From assembly GCA_922989275.2 (NCBI GenBank), contig OV277869.1, positions 45,058,189 through 45,122,188 on the forward strand: a DNA stretch of 64,000 bases. The letters run 5' to 3'. The DNA is from Gari tellinella (Eukaryota; Mollusca; Bivalvia; Cardiida; Psammobiidae). The notes beneath the pieces are model-generated. The model had not been told where the DNA came from. It ran no database searches and saw only the letters and a list, made by a program, of their open reading frames with translations. Position numbers and translations under genes: made by a program. This document shows positions 59,601 to 64,000 of the stretch, piece after piece (position 1 is the first letter of the stretch; every line of letters begins with the position of its first letter).

Positions 59601-62600
59601 AACACAAGTTTATTTAATGTTGTAAGATTTTCTATCTTTTTCAATCTGTTGTTGGCAAGTGTGATGAAGGACAGGTTTTTCAAGCATTCCAGATTCTTTA
59701 TTCTCTCTATTCTATTCTGAAAACAGACAATAAAAATATTACCTTTACATAGGATTTTGTCAATCACAGGGCTCCAGATAAGAGGGAGTAAACTGAACAA
59801 ATCCAACATTTTCTCACTCATTTCAGCACCAAACCCTATAGTGTTACTAATCATTTGAATCGTCTCTTCTCTAGTAGTGACACCATAGGGTTTAATGCAG
59901 AAATAAAGATTTTAATTTTTGAAATACCCCACTTATCTGGAGCTCTGAATTAGCATTTTGTCAATCATATTTGAATTTTTGTTAACTGACTATACAAGCA
60001 TTCAAAGGAATTGAGTGTCTCTCCCGAGTGGATATCTCTGATTTACCCCTGAAGGACACACATTTATCCCTGACATCCTGCATTCCAAGTTTAGCTGTAC
60101 TTTTTTGAGAACAGAGCTATACAGAAAACTCAATTATGCAGCTAAATCTAGGTCAACCAAACTACAATGAAAGCTGAAGTATTTAATTTATAAGTTGCTT
60201 CTGCATGTGAAATTGTGTGCAGTACTGGGTCCATAAAAGACCTAGAGACACAAACTTAATCTAGGTGACAAGAGGTCAAGGTCATACATCAAGGTCATCA
60301 AACTGCAATGCAATATTCCTTACTCATCAAGGTGCTAAACCTTTTGAACCCTAATCCTGCATATAGGCATCCTTTTCAAACAGTGAACATGTGAATAGTA
60401 CACTTGTCCTGTGCAAATAGCGAAGACCCAGATCAGAGGGCTCCTTTCCGAGCCCTCTGATCAGGGTCTTCACTGTTTGTCATAATGCCAAACATTGACA
60501 AAAACAACCCTTAAAAGTCAGAAATTGACTAGACTAAAATGGAAACTGGAATTGTCCTTCTAAAATTTCAGGGAGGAAAGAGTTAAGCATGTGAAATTGT
60601 GTGATCTTAGCTGCAGTAAAACAAATCCCAGTTTGACTCATCAGCATCCATGGTTTAATCCATTAGAATCTTAATTACAAATATCAGCAAGCCAAATATC
60701 ATTAGTATATGCACATTTAGCCTAAATAGCCTATAGGCAAATATTTGAAGCTGTCAGCAAAAAAAGGGATACCTATGTCTCGCTTTTGCTGCTTCCTTGT
60801 GGCGAGATAATATTTTGTTTTTCAACTTTATTTTCTTTTTTCATTAATGCAATATACATTTATTCTAGTATATATATATGTTTTCAGCCTGCTTTAAGTA
60901 GTCTCTTGTCTTCAGAACTTAAAACAGGCTATGGAGTGAATGGTTAACCCATTTACCCATAGCCTGTTTCTAGATTTGAAAATAGATGACCCCTTAAAGC
61001 AAGTTGAAAGTAAAGCAGAATGTGCCTAAGGCATATTCTGCTTTACTTTCAGCCTGCTTTAAGCCACTATCTGCAGGAATATAGAAAATATTTTGTACGG
61101 TATATAGTCATAACTGTTTAAATTGTTACTATTTTCTTCATTATAGGAATTAATTAAAGTCGTAAAAATGTGTATTTATGGGGTAATGGGTTAAGGAAAT
61201 ATTGGTGTGTTTCATCAATTAATCAGGACTGGTTTTCTTCACAAAATTGGGAGTGAAAGGGTAATTATTATATACCAAACTGCCAACGCAACACCTCCGA
61301 GTTCCCTTCTATTTTCATATCAGAGCGGGTGTTTTTAAATGGATGGAAAAGTTGACACAAAGTTATTAAATGTTTTTATTTGTGTTTTTAAATTGATGTA
61401 CTGTCCTCAAAAGTGTTAATATTGGCAACGAATTTTCATTGACACTTCTAACCACAGGTACTTGACACATACTTTATTATCTATTAACCCCCCCCCCCCC
61501 CCCCCCTTTTTAAAAAAAAAAAAAAAAAAAATTTTTTTTTTTATTATACTTCTATTATAGATACAAGGTAAACAGCGCAATTCGACACCTAGTCTTTACT
61601 ATCCACTTTTACTGATGCTAAAATAGACTCGATCGCCGATATTCTCTTGTGGTATCCTCGGGAAAGGATTAATTTATCAATATCTACTTTTTATTTCATC
61701 AAATTCCGTCAAATAACGCCACAGTACGTGAATTATAACGAAAATAAGCATAAAAAAGTTTTCTGTCGTTCTCTTGGTACAGAATTTATTGCCCAAACTA
61801 AGGGGTAATCTAGTCGGTTTGCACATTTAACGGCCTTTACGGCTGGAACTTTCACCTAATTTCATTAGAGCAAACGCGTTTGTGTCGGAACATGACCCTC
61901 TTCACTATCAGCTATATGAAATATACATGTGATTTGGCATGAAATTGACAAGTGAAAGACTCATTTCATTGTGAATGCCATTTTGAATACCGGAATGAAT
62001 TGAATGAACGGAGCGATCTCATTGGTCAAAATTAAACAGGTAAAGTTTCTTTTAATTTTGCATTCTATGTAAATTATATAAAACTGATAATATTTCATTT
62101 AAAGATGATTTATAATATTTGGTGAAAGTTCCAGTGGCATAGGCCGTTTATTGTGGACAAATAACAGATCACCCCTACATGTACATTCGTTGCTATGTAC
62201 AATTCTGTACCAAGAGAACGACAGAAAACTTTTTTATGCTTATTTTCGTTATAATTCACGTACTGTGGCGTTATTTGACGGAATTTGATGAAATAAAAAG
62301 TAGATATTGATAAATTAATCCTTTCCCGAGGATACCACAAGAGAATATCGGCGATCGAGTCTATTTTAGCATCAGTTTAAGTGGATAGTAAAGACTAGGT
62401 GTCGAATTGCGCTGTTTACCTTGTATCTATAATAGAAGTATAGTAAAAAAAAAAAAAATTTTTTTTTTTTAAAGGGGGGGGGGGGGGTGTTAATAGATAA
62501 TAAAGTATGTGTCAAGTACCTGTGCTTCTAACGAATAATAACAATCTATCCAAACGTATCGCTAATTTTTGGTTAACATTCCCCATTGAAAATGCATTGG

Positions 62601-62959
62601 AATGAGATTTCTGAAAACTTGTTATCACAAAATTCCATATTTTTGGGACCAAATGCCAATTCATTTTGTTTTTGTTTACCAAGAGTATTGTCCATTGATC
62701 ACTCTATGAATTGAACAAGAAATCGATTCAGGATATGCACACATTACAGAATTGACAAGACTAACTTAAGACATGTTTAACATCGAGAGTAATGGGAATA
62801 TCCGGGTGTTGCGTTGGAAGTTTGGCATAGTATATAACGCCACTTACACATTGCATGTACAGATTTGTCACTTTTTCTCCAAGCAGTTCTAGGTTGTCTA
62901 TTTTTCCAATTTTCTCTCTATCTAATCGTAAATGAGTAATCTTGTTTAAAGCCTCCACC
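56471..62959 (-). CDS. LRRC46: LRRC46-like leucine-rich-repeat protein, 5' end not found
   Basis: Exons in transcript order: 62959-62848, 59716-59560, 58216-58147, 57827-57661, 56679-56471. All phases join, giving 237 aa plus a partial first codon. The LRRs run ITHLRLDREKIGKIDNLELL, NRIERIKNLECLKNLSFITL, NRLKKIENLTTLNKLVFLDL, NLISKVD...IIILNLKGNPCTDYPDYR, closely following the vertebrate LRRC46 LRR block (VRLDRE, FLDLSENLI, ILNLSGN). An acidic stretch (SSDEEEEDDDDEDEGPPED) and a basic, probably coiled tail follow. LRRC46 is a ciliary/sperm-flagellar protein in mammals; the same role here is inferred. The N-terminal ~45 residues and promoter lie further 5' and were not found. A MITE of 1072 bp fills much of the first intron shown. 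Confidence 0.88.
57300..57378. repeat. T2-type hairpin B in an LRRC46 intron
   Basis: GAGCAAACAGTGTATACCCTG ... GGGTCTACACTGTTTGTC with apex TGCTCCCTCAGTTGAAG; element ends not seen. Confidence 0.6.
57538..57642. repeat. H4 half element
   Basis: CAGGGCTCCAGAAAAAGGAGG ... GATGGTGTTACTACTCATTAG; stops at the palindrome centre, about 18 bp beyond the donor of LRRC46 exon 57661-57827. Confidence 0.65.
57661..57827 (-). CDS. LRRC46: LRRC46-like exon (LRR cap and acidic region)
   Basis: Encodes (R)SRLVHDIPKLKQLDLNEVTK...GHSVSSDEEEEDDDDEDE... to GKD. The donor is GTAACT. If unspliced, the frame would end at TAA (57655-57653) with an overlapping AATAAA, so an alternative short 3' end is possible. 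Confidence 0.85.
58147..58216 (-). CDS. LRRC46: LRRC46-like short exon
   Basis: 70 nt encoding (D)ELPKSIIILNLKGNPCTDYPDY. Acceptor ATAATTGCAG, donor GTGAGG. Confidence 0.88.
58612..58695. repeat. Hairpin C-like palindrome
   Basis: GACAAACAACTTGAAGCCTG ATCAG ... CATCTGGCTACAAACTGTTTGC with apex CCTAGTTACTCAGTG. Confidence 0.55.
58805..59000 (-). repeat. T2 element, diverged
   Basis: CATTCACACCTAACACTTTTC ... hairpin B with ACAAACAGTACAGACTCAG, apex GGGCTCCTAAAGGAGCCC ... GCATAGGGCAAG. Confidence 0.6.
59060..59196 (+). repeat. 46-bp minisatellite, three copies
   Basis: CAGCTTAATGCAGGRCAAWAGTCATACACCTATTTATGACAGG is repeated three times, the last one truncated. The CAGCTTAATGCAGG core resembles the base of hairpin A, so it may have arisen from a P2 element (ATACAGTCAAACTGCCAC lies just upstream at 59012). 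Confidence 0.7.
59215..59467 (-). mobile_element. T1 element, reverse
   Basis: TTACCCCCTAATGCGGCTAAG, ATAAATACGCCTTTAATTT ... hairpin apex GTACCTTAAGGCAC ... GGGGTAATGGGTTAA. The left end has decayed. Confidence 0.78.
59560..59716 (-). CDS. LRRC46: LRRC46-like exon (central LRRs)
   Basis: Encodes NRIERIKNLECLKNLSFITL ... FLDLSENLISKVDV. Acceptor TGTCTGTTTTCAG, donor GTAAGT. Confidence 0.92.
59767..59947. mobile_element. H4 element
   Basis: CAGGGCTCCAGATAAGAGGG ... CTTATCTGGAGCTCTG with a shortened palindrome. It lies 50 bp upstream (transcript sense) of the LRRC46 exon acceptor. Confidence 0.78.
60338..60585 (+). mobile_element. T2 element
   Basis: CTAAACCTTTTGAACCCTAATCC ... CAGGGAGGAAAGAGTTAA, with apex GGGCTCCTTTCCGAGCCC. 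Confidence 0.8.
60944..61194 (+). mobile_element. T1 element
   Basis: TTAACCCATTTACCCATAGCC ... GGGGTAATGGGTTAA, with apex GTGCCTAAGGCAT. A short T1-end fragment (GCCTGCTTTAAGTAGTC ... GGCTATGGAGTGAATGG) directly precedes it. Confidence 0.85.
61453..62524. mobile_element. 1.07 kb foldback element, CACAGG ends, 8-bp duplication
   Basis: Ends CACAGGTACTTGACACATAC / GTATGTGTCAAGTACCTGTG; arms of about 340 bp (61453-61790 and 62195-62524) are nearly identical, and weaker pairing continues inward (GGAACTTTCACC / GGTGAAAGTTCC). CTTCTAAC flanks both sides (61445-61452, 62525-62532). Each arm carries a poly-C/poly-A/poly-T run. No ORF of note. The ends resemble those of the element at 5788 (CACAGGCACTCGA). 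In an LRRC46 intron. Confidence 0.88.
62848..62959 (-). CDS. LRRC46: LRRC46-like first exon in the window
   Basis: Encodes VEALNKITHLRLDREKIGKI...KVTNLYMQC. Acceptor TTCTATTCCAG, donor GTAAGT. It enters with one base, so at least one upstream coding exon exists. Confidence 0.9.
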
Positions 62960-63265
62960 CTGGAATAGAATTAATAACCACACAACAGTTTTATATTAAA
63001 CAACCAAACAATGGTTTTGCTTTCATTTCAATCCTAAACTTTATTGTATGTTTGTAAAATGCATGTAAATATTTGAATTCTAACACACTTCGCGCACGCC
63101 CCTATATAAACAAAGAAGGAACGTATCAGTGTACAAATTCTCGATAGAAAACTCATGCACTGTAACGTTCTAACGTGACGTCATATGCCTTCAAAAATGC
63201 GTACGCCAGGAAATGTAGCTCCGTTGCTTCGGTGCAAATTCAGGTTAAATTATGTGTTAGAATCG
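62960..63265. other. LRRC46-like upstream intron, no exon found
   Basis: I searched this stretch and on to 64000 on the - strand for the expected N-terminal exon and could not support one. Confidence 0.4.
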
Positions 63266-63438
63266 AAATAATAAATTAATACCAGTGTTTTATCTAACAA
63301 TCGAACACGGGTAGTCGTTGAGATGCTTGTTATTAAACCACTCGGCCTAAAGGCCTCGTGATTAAATTACTACGCATCTCAACTCCTACCAGTGTTCGAT
63401 TAAACGATAAAACACTGGTATGAATTTATTATTTTTTA
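63266..63438. mobile_element. Palindromic MITE, ACCAGTGTTTTATC ends
   Basis: AATAATAAATTAATACCAGTG TTTTATC ... GAGATGC ... CGGCCTAAAGGCC ... GCATCTCAAC ... GATAAAACACTGGTATGAATTTATTATT. Arms are about 80 bp. Confidence 0.75.
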
Positions 63439-63783
63439 AATAAAATATATGTTTAAACAAAACATTGGTGAGTATGAATAATTGGCAATGTTCTGATGCC
63501 CATGTCAGCTGAAGACAAAGGTCATATATGGGTTCCTAAGAGCTAGCTGGCTAATTTACAGGGCCTATGTCAGGTATGTAGAAATTACTATCATGGTCCG
63601 TTTTCAAATGTAGATCACATCTTTTTGTCACGAATGTTTAACATTGTTAAAGAGTTCAGAGGTCATTCAGCTGAGTAGCAAAGACTACAGATAGATAAGT
63701 GCTCATACAAATATTGTGTATAATGTAGCTTAATTTCATCTGAAAATTCCTTTAACAATTTTATCATAGATATTATTGGACCT

Positions 63784-63807
63784 TTAATAATAATAATAAT
63801 AATAACG
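63784..63807 (+). repeat. (TAA)n microsatellite
   Basis: A run of eight or so TAA/AAT triplets. Confidence 0.85.
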
Positions 63808-63884
63808 ACTTTATTTTACGTGGATAACATATTTGGTGTGTAACCAATTTTCAATATGGTCCACATGATGTACAGTAATGCTGA

Positions 63885-63965
63885 AACGATTACCCGGGTA
63901 ACCGTTAACGGTTATGAACTGCCGATTAACCGGTTACAAAGTCGGTAACCGGTTACTCGGAAGCA
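63885..63965. repeat. ACCGGTTA-rich cluster
   Basis: Reiterated GTAACCGTTAACGGTTA, TTAACCGGTTAC and GTAACCGGTTACTCGG, with several overlapping palindromes. It may be the edge of an element continuing past the window. Confidence 0.5.
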
Positions 63966-64000
63966 ATTTTGTATAACAAAAATAAAGCCCCAATGTCGGG

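Noticed and set aside
62110..62340. 76-aa frame in the 61453 foldback
   Set aside because: It lies across the inverted arm, with no domain. The mirror arm gives an equally meaningless frame.

Overview
The window is eukaryotic nuclear DNA, almost certainly from a bivalve mollusc. The evidence is a split metazoan cullin gene, a B-box/coiled-coil/propeller TRIM-like gene of the kind expanded in bivalves, tRNA-derived SINEs, and mobile elements built round ~160-300 bp tandem arrays that resemble bivalve 'pearl'/Helitron-like elements. I cannot name the species. All homology calls are from recall of the families; no database search was run.

Genes. (1) A complete Cullin-2 gene (CUL2) on the + strand, 19 coding exons from 13095 to 39121, encoding 742 aa. 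Every splice phase closes and the neddylation-site segment is intact. Its first coding intron has AT-AC ends with a near-consensus minor-spliceosome (U12) donor and branch site. (2) A TRIM-like reading frame on the - strand (about 50169 to 48607) with no ATG, a one-base frameshift and a lost C-terminal half, most likely a pseudogene. (3) Five exons of an LRRC46-like leucine-rich-repeat gene on the - strand (62959 to 56471); its 5' exon(s) were not found and may lie beyond the window. No credible gene was seen in 1-13070 or 39122-48600.

Repeats. Most of the rest is short non-autonomous DNA transposons, often nested. Names used here: T1 = TTAA-flanked elements with CCCATTACC-type ends and central hairpin A (AAAGCAGGTTGAAAGTAAAG...); T2 = TTAA-flanked with CCCTTTGAACCC / CCTCCCTGAAAC ends and hairpin B (CAAACAGTGWAGACC...); T3 = TTAA-flanked with CCCTTAGCC ends and hairpin C (CAAACAGCTTGGATCC...); P1 = TA-flanked pogo/Tigger-like ends (CAGTGCTCCCTC) carrying hairpin C; P2 = TA-flanked ends (CAGTAAAACCTC) carrying a variant of hairpin A; H4 = CAGGGCTCCAGATAAG ends with a third long palindrome; H5 = a palindromic family with AGGTTATAAAG ends. 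Larger elements include a 3 kb foldback with tandemly built arms (6453-9445), two elements with CACAGG ends and 8-bp target duplications (5788-6140, 61453-62524), a hAT-like element (10430-11436), a 3.55 kb composite (22095-25648), a deleted mariner (20482-21495) and several pearl-like tandem arrays.

The most interesting signal is this hairpin-element community: near-perfect 60-70 bp palindromes recur about every 1.5-2 kb, the same hairpin cores occur between unrelated termini, and TTAA-type elements repeatedly sit inside one another at TTAA sites located at the base or apex of the older element's hairpin.
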